A DNA stretch of 64,000 nt from NCBI GenBank assembly GCA_949128115.1, contig OX421964.1:16888892-16952891 (forward strand), read 5' to 3'. Positions within the stretch are counted from its first letter, which is position 1, and every line of letters begins with the position of its first letter. Below are positions 21,899 through 33,113 of the stretch, in pieces. Below the pieces are notes generated by a model, which was given only the letters and a program-made list of their open reading frames with translations, was not told the origin of the DNA and did no database searches. Both the position numbers and the translations under genes were made by a program. Source of the stretch: Anaspis maculata. Its lineage: Eukaryota > Arthropoda > Insecta > Coleoptera > Scraptiidae.

Positions 21899-22240
21899 CT
21901 AAACATGAGTCATATAGTGTGGATGCCATATAATCGAGGCATATTCCAATCTAGATCTTGCAAAAGTGTAGTAAAGTCTCTCCAAAGTACTGATACTGGA
22001 AAATTCCCGACTGTTTCTATAAATTAGACCAAACATCTCAAATGATTGACTCATGATATTTCTCCTGTGTATCGAAAAGTCGAGCTTGGGGTCAAAGAAG
22101 ATGCCCAGATCTCTAATTGAGTCAGACCGCTGCAAGATGGTATTGCCGACAGTATAGGAATAGGAGATGACTGAATGCCTCTTAGAAAACGACACAACAC
22201 TACACTTATTGACATTCAAAACAAGTGAGTATGCCTTCAC
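21899..22240 (-). pseudogene. LINE reverse transcriptase fragment (palm/thumb end)
   Basis: The minus-strand reading carries LNVNKCSVVSFSKR, then IRDLGIFFDPKLDFSIH and ARSRLEYASIIWHP. These are the conserved NxxKCxxmxF, DLGVxxDxxLxFxxH and VRSxLEYaSxiWxP blocks found after the YADD box in Jockey/CR1-like elements. About 113 residues survive, with neither the YADD box nor a C-terminal part. It is a different family from the two other LINEs in the window. Confidence 0.8.
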
Positions 22241-22430
22241 GTGCGTGAGTCTCAGTAGCGCATTTTCTCAAAGAGGCATATTATGAACGTAAAGAAATTT
22301 GGTTGAAGGAGAAACACCATCCCTTGTCCACTTTCTTCATTCGAAACTCATTGTGATATTTTGTTATCAGAATGGGGTACTTGCCAATGAAATAAATTTG
22401 AATGAAAATTCTTTCACTCATCAATATTTT

Positions 22431-22680
22431 TTTGTTTGAGGGCGGGAGCTGGGAGCGGCGACTATCGACTAATCAACAGTGGTCTATTCTTTCCCATTTT
22501 TAGTCGGCTATCCATATAGCGAAAGAATTAGATCGCTATGTCTTCGGGTTTATGCTTTCCATTTATCTCTTACTTTGAGGGCAGCGTGTGGGGGTGGCAG
22601 CATTCGGCAAAGTAACTGTTGCACAGTTTGAGTTAGGATTTTTAAATGTTTAAAGGGGAACTGTGGGTAAAATTTTGTGT
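22431..22680 (+). repeat. Lone diverged monomer of the 260-bp satellite
   Basis: Contains GAATTAGATCGCTATGTCTT, GGCAGCGTGTGGG and TGCACAGTTTGAGTTA in the same order as each unit of the array at 25150-25870, but stands alone about 2.5 kb away. Confidence 0.72.
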
Positions 22681-23177
22681 TAATTTTAAAATTTATATAG
22701 CTGCGGGATGACTTTAGTTGATTTTTAGTCAAAATCGCATCGAAAAATTCCAAGCCGTTACGAAGTTATCGTAAATTTTGTGGGCTGATTATGACGTCAT
22801 ACTGCGCACCGGAAAAGACAGGTCGCCAGGGCAAGGCACCACGCCAACAATTACTAGACCTTTATAAAATAAAACAAGTTTACCAAACGGTAGACGCAGA
22901 TCATTTGACTTTAATTTCAAAGTACGGTGACCCAAATTTCAGTAGATATTTTTAAAAACATAATTAAAGTGCGACTCTATCTGTCAATGAAATAAAGCGG
23001 CAACATGGCGAAATCGCGAAATGAAATTCGGCAGCTTGACAGAAGCTTGACAGTATAGGGAAGTCACAGTCTATCGTATAACCCTGAAAACTTCCGTCAG
23101 TGAAAAATCTGTTGGTGCATGAAAATAAGAGATCAGGTATACTTTTCGCTTCCACATAATAATGTAGTGAATAATAT
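22681..23177. other. No gene recognised
   Basis: AT-rich sequence with short minus-strand open readings lacking motifs. Confidence 0.3.
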
Positions 23178-23320
23178 GATAGTATATTACGTAACAAGAG
23201 TAGTAAGTAGCATATTACGCACGCAGGGAAAAGTTGCTCACGAGCGAGCGTAGCGAGCGAGTGTAGTATTTCCCTGAGTGCGTAATTGCTTTACTACTCG
23301 TGTTCCGTACTATACTTTAT
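23178..23320. repeat. Hairpin element, about 40-base arms
   Basis: Arms 23191-23230 and 23270-23310 pair well (AAGAGTAGTAAGTAGC against GCTTTACTACTCGTG; TTACGCACGCAGGGAA against TTCCCTGAGTGCGTAA). The centre reads GAGCGAGCGTAGCGAGCGAG, itself a near palindrome. A MITE-like relic. Confidence 0.65.
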
Positions 23321-23934
23321 CTTCGACCCCCCCCCCCTTCCGCTGTCTACCATTCCAAGCAAAAAGTCCCATAGCTCCGTTATTTGTTGTCCAATTTTGA
23401 TAATTGATGCGTCAAATTGAATGGTTTGATGCTCACTATATTTTGGCGTAGGTTACTTCAATATCCAGATAATGAAGCTTCTGAGCAACAATAGTTCAAT
23501 TTGAAAAAAATATAGGGTGATCAGAGTTTATGTGCGAAAACTTTGGCAATCAATAGAGAATCGGAAAATAAGTAGTCTGCATTTACAAAACATTTTCAGG
23601 AATGCATAATGACGGAGATACAGCCCTCCAAAGTTGGAATGGAAAAATCGTTCTTTCGTCATAACTAGGGTCATAACTTTGAAACCATGCCACCAATTTT
23701 GCTCAAATTTTAAATAGATGTTACTAAACTAATTTACTACAAAATACTCATAATAAATTAGAGAGGAGTGCAGCGGTGCAGGAATTTACTGATCTTAAAA
23801 ACTTCTGAATTATAAAATACCTTTATATTTATTTTATTTTATATTTAAAATACCTAAATCGAACCCATCACTATCTGAGAATAAATGGATGTTGAGATGT
23901 TGTATTGAATAAAACTGGAGGAAGTCGATTTTTG
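23321..23934. other. No gene recognised
   Basis: Contains a run of C at about 23328-23338 and a TATAGGGTGATC word near 23512 that recalls the CACCCTGTA ends of the foldback elements. No partner arm was found nearby. Confidence 0.3.
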
Positions 23935-23940
23935 TAACAC

Positions 23941-24948
23941 TTTATTCGAACATCCAACTAGGTACTACACTTGAAACTTTATGGAACCTCAGACGATACA
24001 ATTTATGCTAATGTCAAAACTATTCATAAGGCATCAAATAATAATAGTTGAAGCACAATAAATTATTGATGTTCATGTTGTTCTGATGGCTGGGGTAACT
24101 TTGGCGGCTCCGGTAGCTTTCTCGAAACTTCTTGCTGTGCAATCGGCTGGACGTTTTCTTCCTCCGGTTTAGTTCATGTTAAGTTTGTTCTTTGAGAATC
24201 TAAAAATAAGAATGACCCATTGCTCACAAATGTTTAGGTGGGTATCGACAGTGTATACCTAGGTGCATACCTGGCAAAAATCTGAAATTCGCAGGCCTCC
24301 ATGGCTTAGCTGGACACTGGGCGATAGATCACAAGCCGAAGCGCTGGGACAGGTGGTCGATTTTACATTATCAAGATTCTTCATTGTGACTGCGGTTGTT
24401 GCCCACCCTAAACAGTAAATTAGTAATGTAGAAAGTAAGTAAATGGGTAACACTTCACAAACCTGATGAAAATTGTAACCAACATAAGTCGAAGGGGGCA
24501 CTTTTGTAGTTGACAGTTGTTGACCCGACGACCCGTCAAAATGACACGTCATGCTGCTTGCCTACCCACTTGATATCAGCACATATCGGGGTGCAGCTGA
24601 TGAATTCGAACAGGATTCAATTTGTAAATTGCTGGCGCCATTCACATTAGAAAAATTAAGGAATAATGAAGCTCTGTAAGTGCAAATCATAAAATAACTC
24701 ATAAGTTTACAATAACCGTCTTCAAACGAAAGTTATACAAGATTTTGTTGTTCTTACATCTCACCTTCATGGAGTTGCGGCCCGTAAAGATATAAGAGAG
24801 TTGCCTCACAGATGTTGTTGGTGCGTAGGACATGACTGCGGTCGGTCCTGCAAGTGCGACTTCTCGCAATATGCAGGTTTTTAAGTGTAGGGAGAAGTAG
24901 GCGTTCTTCATATAGGCGTTCGAAAATTTGCTTTGCCGTAAACGTCAC
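23941..24948 (-). CDS. Possible small multi-exon gene, unrecognised
   Basis: A polyadenylation signal AATAAA lies on the minus strand at 23941-23946. Upstream are exon-like blocks with GT-AG joints: ATG at 24948 to a donor at 24764 (ATGAAG then GTGAGA), an acceptor near 24674 (CTTACAG), a block with ATG at 24552 (MTCHFDGSSGQQLS), a donor at about 24271 and an acceptor near 24203. Near 24070-24170 one frame gives a Pro/Glu-rich end, KPEEENVQPIAQQEV then RKLPEPPKLPQPS, before a stop. I could not join all blocks in one frame, so the model is uncertain. It may be a small host gene, a pseudogene or a transcript with little coding sequence. Confidence 0.27.
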
Positions 24949-25149
24949 ATTGACAGTTTTGGAACCAAATTTTAACCATTAATTCCCTAACCGTGCGATC
25001 GCCTCACTTTACACACGGCTATCCGTGTGTAAAGATCAACTTACTAGAATTGTTAGTCATGTGCTATTGGCAACTTACGATAGTGGTCGTAGATGAATGT
25101 ATTTTAGGGCTGCTGCCGCTGATGGGACAAATGTAAGGGAAATATGACA

Positions 25150-26110
25150 ATCAGTGAAAATTGTGAAAGTTGCATTTTTTTGTTTGGAGGCGGCAGCTGG
25201 AGGCGGCGGCTAATTAAAAGTGGCCTATCTTCTTTCAATTTCAGTCAGCTATCAATATAGTGAAAGAATTAGATCGCTATGTCTTCAGGTTCATGTTTTA
25301 CATTTATCTCTCACTTTGGGGGCGGCGTGTGGGAGCGGCAGAGTCTGGCAAAGAAATTCTTGCACAGTTTGAGTCAAGAGTTTCCAAATGTTCGAGGTAA
25401 CATTATCAGCTAAATCAGTGAAAATTGTTGAAAGTTGCACTTTTTTTCTTTTGGGGGCGGAAGCTGGAGGCGGCGCCATATCAAAAGTAGCCTATCCTTT
25501 TCCATTTTCAGTCAGCTATTCATATAGCGGAAAACTTGGATCGCTATGTCTTCGGGTTCATGTTTTTCATTTATCTCTTACTTTGGGGGCGGCGTGTGGG
25601 AGCGGCAGCGTTCGGCTGAGCAAATGTTGCACAATTTGAGTTGGCAGTTTCTAAATGTTTAAGGGAACATCTCAATCAGTAACATTTATGAAAGTTGCAC
25701 ATTTTATCGTTTGGGGGCGAAATCTGGGGGCGGCGACTAACGACAAGTAGCCTATCCTTTCCCATTTTTAGTCAGCTATTTATATACCGAAAGAATCAGA
25801 TCGCTATGTCTTCGGGTTTATGTTTTTCATTTTCAAGTGATTGGGGGCGGTTTTTAGCAGTTTTTTCATGTCGGCGGCGCATATTGAAGACGGAATGTTT
25901 CTTGGCTCACGTTTATAAGTGGCAACTATGTATTATTCAAAAAATGAGAACACCAGAGCATCAGGTCTGGTAGAAAGTGCAATATTATGTTATTTCAAGT
26001 TTATCGGGGGCGGTTTTCTCTATGTTGGCGGCGCAATATGGACATTCAATATAGCCTAGCCCTCCTTTGGGAGTGGCAGCTATGTAACAGTGAAAAAATT
26101 AGAAAGCTAG
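25150..26110 (+). repeat. Tandem satellite, unit about 260-267 bp, three full units plus degenerate end
   Basis: GATCGCTATGTCTTC recurs at 25272, 25539 and 25799. Each unit also carries GGGGGCGG, GTCAGCTAT, CGGCGTGTGGGAGCGGCAG and GAAAGTTGCA. A fourth region, 25840-26110, is a shortened variant with GGCGGCGCA and a CCTCCTTTGGGAG word. It ends close to the GGAC microsatellite. Confidence 0.82.
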
Positions 26111-26135
26111 GTCGTCTAGTTTGGGAGGAGTTCGA

Positions 26136-26168
26136 GGAACGGACGGACGGACGGACGGACGGACGGAC
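26136..26168 (+). repeat. GGAC tetranucleotide microsatellite
   Basis: About eight uninterrupted GGAC units, directly between the satellite array and the next palindrome. Confidence 0.9.
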
Positions 26169-26239
26169 AAAGCGGTTGCAATGGCGATTTTCATCGAGAT
26201 GGAAAATGCGCTAAACTGATGATTTGTGAAACACCGGTG

Positions 26240-27903
26240 ATTAGTACAAGAAAGATAGATGTCAACCTCGGAATGAATATGGACGTCCTGAAAATTTGAT
26301 ATTCTGTTCAGAATTGAATGCTCTACAACATATCCAAAATCGCCAAAAATCGCACCCGGGGGTTTTGAGTTATTGGAGGGGGGGGTAAAAAATTGTAACT
26401 CAAAATGGAGGGGATGAAACCCGTCAATCAATTGGAAGCAAATACGTTATGATTCGACGCATCATATCCTGTTGATACCATTTTGGCACAAAAAGTGTCG
26501 ATTACTGTTGAAGGGGGGTCGTGGGGGGGCGAAGCTCTGCTAGGTGGTCCATTTTGTTTTTCGGGCCATGTAGAACCGGTCACGACAAGTTTGGTATCTT
26601 TTCCGAATAAATTCAATCTCCTGAACTCGAGTCCGATGTGTAAATTTGGATGAAAACAAGTTTGAACAAGTTAACTTGAGAAAACTTGTTTTTTCTCTGA
26701 CAAATTTGAAGAATTTTTTTTTCACTGCTAGAGGTATTCATCTTCCAAAAATTTTCAGGGGTCATTAGATTGAAGTGCATTTTCCACGAAAATCATCCAC
26801 CCTATGTATAATTTTGTTTCCCGGGTTCAAAAAATCGATTTGAACATGAGCCGGCTCGGCGCGTCGTCTACTACTGACCAGAACACTACAGCATGCACCT
26901 TTAAATGAAAATAGCTCAAACTTTCGGAGAGATAACAACTCATCTTTGAAAATTTGATTATATGTGCAGAATTGAATTCTCTATAACATGAACAAAATCG
27001 CCATAAATCGCACTGCAGGATTTTGAGTTATTCGAGGAGAAGGATAACGTTTTCTCAAGATTCGTGCTCTATGAACTGTTACCTCTCCCCTCAAATAACT
27101 TAAAACCCAGCAGTGCGATTCATGACGGTTTTGTTTATGTTATAGAGAGTTCAATTCTGCACAGATAATCAAATTTTCAAAGATAAGTTGTTATCTCTTC
27201 GAAAGTTTGAGCTATTTTCATTACAAGGTGCATGCTGTAGTGTTCTGGTCAGTAGTAGACGACGCGCCGAGCCGGCTCAGGTTCAAATTGATTTTTTGAA
27301 CTCGAGAAACAAAATTATACATTGAGTGGATGATTTTCGTGAAGAATACACTTCAATCTAATGACCCCTGGAAATTTTTCGGAGATGAACACTTCTAACA
27401 GTAAAAGAGAAATTCGTCAAAATTGTCAAAGAAAAAACAAGTTTTTTCAAGTTTACTTGTTCAAACTTGTTTTTATCCAAATTTACAGATCGGATTCGAG
27501 TTCAGGAGATTGGATTTAGTGGGAAAAGATACCAAACTTGTTGTGATCGGTTCTACATGGCCAGAAAAACAAAATGGACCACCTAGCAGAGCTTCGCCCC
27601 CCCACGACCCCCCTTCAACAGTAATCGACACTTTTTGTGTCAAAATGGTATCAACGGGATATGATGCGTTCAATCATAACGTATCTGCTTCCAATGGATT
27701 GACGGGTTTCATCCCCTCCATTTTAAGTTGCAATTTTTCACCCCCCCTCCAATAACTCAAAACCCCCGGGTGCGATTTTTGGCGATTTTGGATATGTTGT
27801 AGAGCACTCAATTCTGAAGAGAATATCAAATTTTCAGGACGTCCATATTTTTTCCGAGGTTTTGCAGATTTTTTCACTATTTTTCCTGTACTAGATACTA
27901 ATA
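26240..27903. mobile_element. 1.66-kb palindromic foldback element
   Basis: Arms from about 26265 and to about 27860 pair around an axis near 27062 (GGACGTCCTGAAAATTTGAT against its complement at 27825-27844; also GCCGGCTC near 26850 and 27270). Weaker outer repeats ATTAGTAC/GTACTA extend it to 26240 and about 27903. The unpaired centre is about 27040-27085. Open readings in each arm mirror each other and have no motif. Confidence 0.8.
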
Positions 27904-28416
27904 GCGTTTTCGACTGGCTAGAACCGAGCCGCTTCCATTTCGACTGAGCATGCGCAGTTCATCAAAGCAACTTTTCGGCGTGTTCGACTGGAAGTGGCAT
28001 CGCTCCCGTGCTACTTTTGCTATGTTCGACTGGGATTATTCCTACGTCATTTGCACGGAACCAGCTCCAAATTTTAGAACTGTCTCGGTAGTCAGTTCTA
28101 CTGTCAACTTGATGTATCAGTGTCGATTTTGGTGCTAAATATGAGTCGTGGTAATACCAAAAGGAATGAATTTGTGGCGGTGCATTCCTTTTTACAATTT
28201 CCTCATGAATTCCTATTGAATCAAGCAGTGATGAAGGTATGAATGCTTTGAAGTTATGAGAGGGAGGGGGAAAAGAAACGGGATGGAGCCGTCTGTGATG
28301 GAGCCGAGCCGATGGGGACAGAATGGAACGAATGCAATTCGGTTCAAGAGCAGCTCGGTATCAAGCAAGTTCGGAACTGGAACGGTTCCAGAGCAGTCCC
28401 AGTCGAAAACGCCATT
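27900..28416. mobile_element. TIR element with AATRGCGTTTTCGACTGG ends
   Basis: AATAGCGTTTTCGACTGG at 27900-27917 is inverted at 28399-28416 with one mismatch. The word TTCGACTGG recurs inside (near 27985 and 28024). Non-coding, about 517 bp, abutting the preceding palindrome. Confidence 0.65.
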
Positions 28417-28432
28417 AAAGTGGTTTGTTCTA

Positions 28433-29377
28433 CATTAGGGGAAACCCGCCGATGATGACATACTTGATTATGAAGCTCGGTCATCACTTTATCCTTAGCT
28501 TCATTACCAATTGCATAAGCTATTTCAATGAACAATCATAGATATATTTTGAAAGTGAATTTGGAACTTGACTTAATTTTGTAGTTTTTCGTAAAAAAAA
28601 GCTATAAAAAATCGAAAGTATTCCATCATAGGCACTATCCTTCCTATGATGGCATATAGTAAAGAATTGAGTCATTTTGAGGTTTATCTACTTTTGAATT
28701 AATACAATTGGGTTGAATTGACAATTTTTCAATAGGAGGATGGAAATCGATGGCAGGAGCCGAGGTAGGAGCAAAAAAAGGGTTAAAAAAAAATTCCTGG
28801 AATTTTTTCTCTGAAAACAAGTAATTTTGAAAAAACTTCACCCAGAAAGTTTGTAAATAAGAACCTTCGACATAATACCGCGAATGGACATCTTTAAAAG
28901 TCAAGGACAAACCGTTTCAATTTTCCAAGTAATCAAGGACTCATGTCTGATGTCATAACACCTATGCCATCAAAGGAACGGCTGAGGTATGCCATCATAT
29001 GAAATTTTGACATTTCCATAAAATCATACCTTAATTTTTTTCAAGTGAGAATATAGACTAAAATGGAACTAAAATTGAATTACACTGTAATATATCGATT
29101 GTATATGCGAAAGGAGACACTTGAATTCAGCTTATCAAGAATGTAATTGAATGTTTACTTTTTCTGAAAATTAGATCAAGGTTTACCAAAATCTAGGTAT
29201 ATATTTTTACATGGATCGTTCAATATGTCTGTCTATCACACAAGTCTGTATGTCAATACTTGGTGATAATGGGTGCCTACCAAAGAGATCATTTGGCCGA
29301 TGAATTCAAATGCACAAAAAATATTGACAGTATGCCATCATCGGCACCATGCCATCATGAGCGGGTTTTCCCTAATG
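28433..29377. mobile_element. TIR element with CATTAGGGGAAACCCGC ends and ATGCCATCAT subterminal repeats
   Basis: CATTAGGGGAAACCCGC at 28433-28449 is inverted at 29361-29377 with one mismatch. TATGCCATCAT or its complement occurs repeatedly inside (near 28645, 28962, 28988, 29330, 29348), the layout of transposase-binding repeats. No transposase is seen, and no clear target duplication. Confidence 0.65.
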
Positions 29378-29835
29378 AGCACCAGAGAAGGAGTATGTGT
29401 GATAATTTTCATGTTTCGACCTATTTTGGTTCATAAAACAGAATTTCTCGATTTTTGATCACCCTGTAGGCATCTGCAAAGGAATAACCATCGTAGAGAC
29501 ACATTTCGAAATTCAGGCATTGGTCTGTATGACAATCTTGCCGGATGGCATCGCGATACCACGAGTAGCAACTTTCTGGCCATTCCAAGCGAAAACATCT
29601 GTTCTAAGGATCATAATAACCTGGGATGGTGGAGGAGAAAAAATATTTTTTGATGATGATCCCCACATGACTGTTCTCTGTAACTTTGCCTATTTGAAGA
29701 TTGGGACTTTTCCGATATATGACCAAAAAATGGTGAAACAGTCATGAGGGCCTCGTGAGCTCGCTCGTGAGGCCCAAAACCTCGACAACTTCAATTGTAT
29801 TCTTTCCGTAGGTTCCTGGGATACTACACCTTTTC

Positions 29836-30063
29836 CAGTTGTAGTTCAGAAAATATCAGTTGTATTTTTGATATCGTCAATTGTAGTTCAGAAGACGTCA
29901 ATTGCATTTCAGATTAGTAAAATGTAGTTCAGAAAGTATCAATTTCATTTCAGATTAATAAATTAAATTTGAGAAAGCGTCATTTGTATATCAGAAATGA
30001 TCATGTGAATATCAGAAAGCGTGATTTGTATTCCAGAACATGTCATTCGTAGTTCAGAAAATA
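29836..30063 (+). repeat. Minisatellite, about 21-22 bp unit, around ten copies
   Basis: GTAGTTCAGA or CATTTCAGA words recur about every 21 bases (29841, 29883, 29905, 29924, 29947 and on), separated by GTCAATT or similar. Diverged, AT-rich and non-coding. Confidence 0.7.
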
Positions 30064-30065
30064 AT

Positions 30066-30430
30066 TAATATCTATAATTTATCAATCAATGCAGCTCCTC
30101 GGGAAAGTTTTGGGGTGACATAACCGATTTTCCGTTCAGGGGGAGATTCGTGACAAGACGTACAAATAGACGGGCGGCAAATTGCGGTTCATAACGATTT
30201 TTTTAAATTTGAATATTGCGCCAAACAAGAAAACTGCACTCTTCACAAACCTTACAGATGCAGAAGTTTTTTCTTTCAGCAATTTTTGGTTATCTCTCGT
30301 CAGCATACTTGGTCATGTTTCGGAAATGCACCACCCTTTATATGTATTGTTACATAATCATTATACAAAGCTCATAGCCTGACCCCTCAACGTATCATAA
30401 AAATTCAGAAACGCATCACGCTCCCGAGAT
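30066..30430. other. No gene recognised
   Basis: Ordinary AT-rich sequence leading into the GC-rich island that follows. Confidence 0.3.
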
Positions 30431-31103
30431 CAGGCGCCCCCCATACACTCATCACCGGCATATCATATCAAAGACGTGCTCTGCCGCCCCCGAAAAATCC
30501 CGCAGCTCAGCTTTTCGATTGTCGCCTTCAGGTCTGCGGGCCCGGCATCAGGAGCCGCACCACCACCGGCGTCCAGCGGTCGACCGGCCAGCCAGCCGCA
30601 TCCACACACGCCGCAGCTCCAGCAGGTCCTTCCGAAATCCTGCAGCTCTCCTGCCGATGCTGATGCTGCTAGATGTGCCTGCTCTGCTCCTGCTCCTGCT
30701 GCTGCTGCTGCTGCTGCTGAAACGGCGGTCGAATTTTCGCGAAAACGTCCGCAGGGAGCGCTGCCGTCCTGGCGTCTCCCGGCAAACCCTGATGCAGTAG
30801 TCGGCCGGAACCCGAGCATGACGCACAGCGTCGCGACGCCGCAGCAACAATCGCTCCCACTACTACCACTACCACTACTACAACCACCCCAATCGCGTTC
30901 ATCCCAAATAAGCATCGGACAACTTTTCCGGCGGGTACAACCTGTGGTCGAGTCAGTGCTTCCTCATACATGCCGTTATGCCTATTGGTGATTGTCGCGC
31001 CACCCTTTTCCATTCAACTTTACCCAACTGTTGTTCAGCAGGTTCTTCGTCTTCGACGACGACGCCGGGAAGAGTTTCTTTCGAGTGCTTTTATCTTTTC
31101 TTA
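30431..31103 (+). promoter_or_regulatory. GC-rich island, possible promoter or 5' untranslated region
   Basis: Base composition changes sharply: CpG-rich sequence with a CTG/TGC run near 30700-30720, CAGCAGCAA words and an ACTACTACC run near 30858-30880. All three frames of both strands stay open for long stretches because of composition, giving Ala/Pro/Gln-rich readings that I do not trust as genes. Its place just before a likely exon suggests the 5' end of a host gene running rightwards. Confidence 0.35.
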
Positions 31104-31284
31104 GAATCTATTAGTCGGGCTTTGACATCGACTGAAGTCGAGGCAAGAGGAGCAGCAGCGGGAGCTAAAGCAGCAGCTTCGGCGGCAGCAGGATCGGCCC
31201 GAGCAGGTGGTCGCGCCTCAGCAGCGGATCGCGGGAGCATCGGCAGCAACAGCAGCGTCCATCCGGAGCAGGACTTTGGAAAAG
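31104..31284 (+). CDS. Likely coding exon of an unidentified host gene (coiled-coil, Gln-rich)
   Basis: A pyrimidine-rich tract with TTAG precedes 31104 and a strong donor GTATGT follows 31284. In the frame ending in whole codon AAG, the reading from about 31129 is LKSRQEEQQRELKQQLRRQQ, then PEQVVAPQQR and AATAASIRSRTLEK. Third codon positions are mostly G or C, far above the neighbourhood, which favours this frame. A stop just upstream (near 31124) means the true acceptor may be at about 31133. A second frame is also open across the block (Ala-rich). The helix-forming Q/E/R run suggests a coiled coil, but I cannot name the gene. The following exons are not seen. Confidence 0.4.
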
Positions 31285-32652
31285 GTATGTATACCTATTT
31301 GTCTACTGGGACGATCTGCTGATTACTTTTTTATATCACCAATCCACCAAACGCTTGAAATGAGCGTTTTTTGAAATATCATTTGGAAGGCATAGGTACG
31401 AAAGTTGTGGAACATACCTTCTTTATTTTTATATTCAGCGAGATATTCAGTATAGATACAGATCACAGGTAGATAATTTCATTGATGATATTTGCAAATA
31501 GCCGACATTCAAAGGGTGAGTGTTGCTAAAACGTCGATTTTCTCTTATATTATTAATTTTATTTATAATTACGTACTTGGATATACAATTATTTACATTC
31601 CACTCACAAGAATTACTTTGATTTATTCTTGCAATAAGGCCGTCCTTAGGTTTAAGATGGCAAAGATAAGGACCTATAGGTAGGTACTTCCAATATCTTT
31701 CTGATAAAGGCGGTGCTCATCTTGTTTTTCTTTTTCCCAATTTTGATAAACTTGTACCCACTTTTCTTTATTTTGGTCATTTGATCAATAATATGTATGA
31801 TTTGAGTTATAACTTAACCTAAACTCCCTTCCAACGTAGGTACTATATGTGGTGCTGTAAAGTCGAGGTAAAAGTCTTATAATTATATTATGACACTTTT
31901 AAATATGCTTTGATACACGGCGATGAAACAAGTCTTGTAGTAATTGTGCTCGTTTTCATTCTGTTGCAAGACTTTCAATCGCTCTATACAGACTGGTTCA
32001 TAATTAGATAAGAATAATGAACTGCTACCAAATCAAGGAAGAGGACAGGAGTGAGAAAATAATATTTATAAATTTTTCATGTTTCTACTTTCCCATCTAT
32101 TTTTCTTTTCTGCTATTTTTGATTCAAACTCAAAAAGTAATTGCAAAATATTTGGTACGATTGTGAAATACGCAATTTTTGCATTGGAATTACTCACAAT
32201 ACTTTGCTTGTGATCCAAGAAAACAATGCTTTCAAAACTTATGGAGTATTCCCCGGGAGCTCTTAGAGCAAGAAGTGGTCTCCTCATATCACATAACAAA
32301 ATATGAGTAATTCGAATTCAAAAATTTGGTATTTTTTCACTATCTCACCAAACATTCTGCGATCAACTAGTACGTAAATCATAAACGATTAGTACCTTTC
32401 TTACCCGATAGGTACTCTTGAATTCCGACGTGATAGAGCCAATAACTGGATAAAATGTGGAAAACACAACATTTTTCAAGCTCGAAGGGCCATAATTTCT
32501 CAATTACGCCCACAAGTGAAAATCTAGTTCCAGTTCCGTACTCACACATTCTTTTTTGTACACAATTCAACTGCTTTGGTCTAATTAGGAATCGCCCTAT
32601 ACATGGAATATTGTTTCAGTATTGACCGACCAGACTTTAAAAGAAGATGCTC
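31285..32652. other. No gene recognised; probable intron
   Basis: AT-rich sequence after the donor at 31285. Short open readings have no motif. Confidence 0.35.
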
Positions 32653-33113
32653 CTAGTCCTCCCGATTCAGGAAAATCTAACATATTTGCATCTCGCTCGC
32701 TTCCTAAGTAAGATATAAGGTGTCAAAGTTGACAAAACAATTTTTTTATTCTGTCATAACTTTTATGCATGCCTTACTTATGAAGGGTCATTTTTGGAAA
32801 TACTTTGGAATTCGAAGGGCCCACTAGTGCAATAGAATCCTTTCGGAATTCATTCAATTCATTTCGAAGTGATCTGGTGGGTCCTCCGAAATCCAAAGTA
32901 TTCCAGAATGAAGACCTAACATCGAGCCTAACATAGGTAGATGATGCATGCATACAAAGCTTTGTTTCAATTGAACCCCTCTTCTCGAAGTTACTACAAC
33001 ATGAAAACTTCGATAAAAACGTTATTTTGTGAACTTTGTCACCCTGTATCTTTCTTGGGAAGCAAGTGAGAGGATATATTCGATGTTATACTTTCCTGAA
33101 TCAGGAGACTAAG
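32653..33113. mobile_element. Small palindrome of the CACCCTGTA family
   Basis: TCCTCCCGATTCAGGAAA at the left pairs with CTTTCCTGAATCAGGAGA at the right, and the arms pair inward through CTCGCTCGCTTCC/GGAAGCAAGTGAG to GGAATACTTTGGA/TCCAAAGTATTCC. The right arm keeps GTCACCCTGTATC; the left counterpart has decayed. Arms are about 230 bp. Confidence 0.68.

Noticed and set aside
23220..23260. GAGCGAGCGTAGCGAGCGAG, a motif common in bacterial sequence, raising the thought of contamination or transfer
   Set aside because: It is the centre of a local hairpin whose arms are ordinary AT-rich repeat, and no bacterial gene is nearby.
25150..26110. Regular direct repeats that could suggest a CRISPR array
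   Set aside because: Units are about 260 bp and the whole unit is repeated without unique spacers. It is a satellite, and the genome is eukaryotic.
30463..31013. Long Ala/Pro/Gln/Val-rich readings on both strands
   Set aside because: All frames stay open because of GC-rich triplet repeats (CTG, ACC). The readings overlap in three frames and look like composition artefacts.
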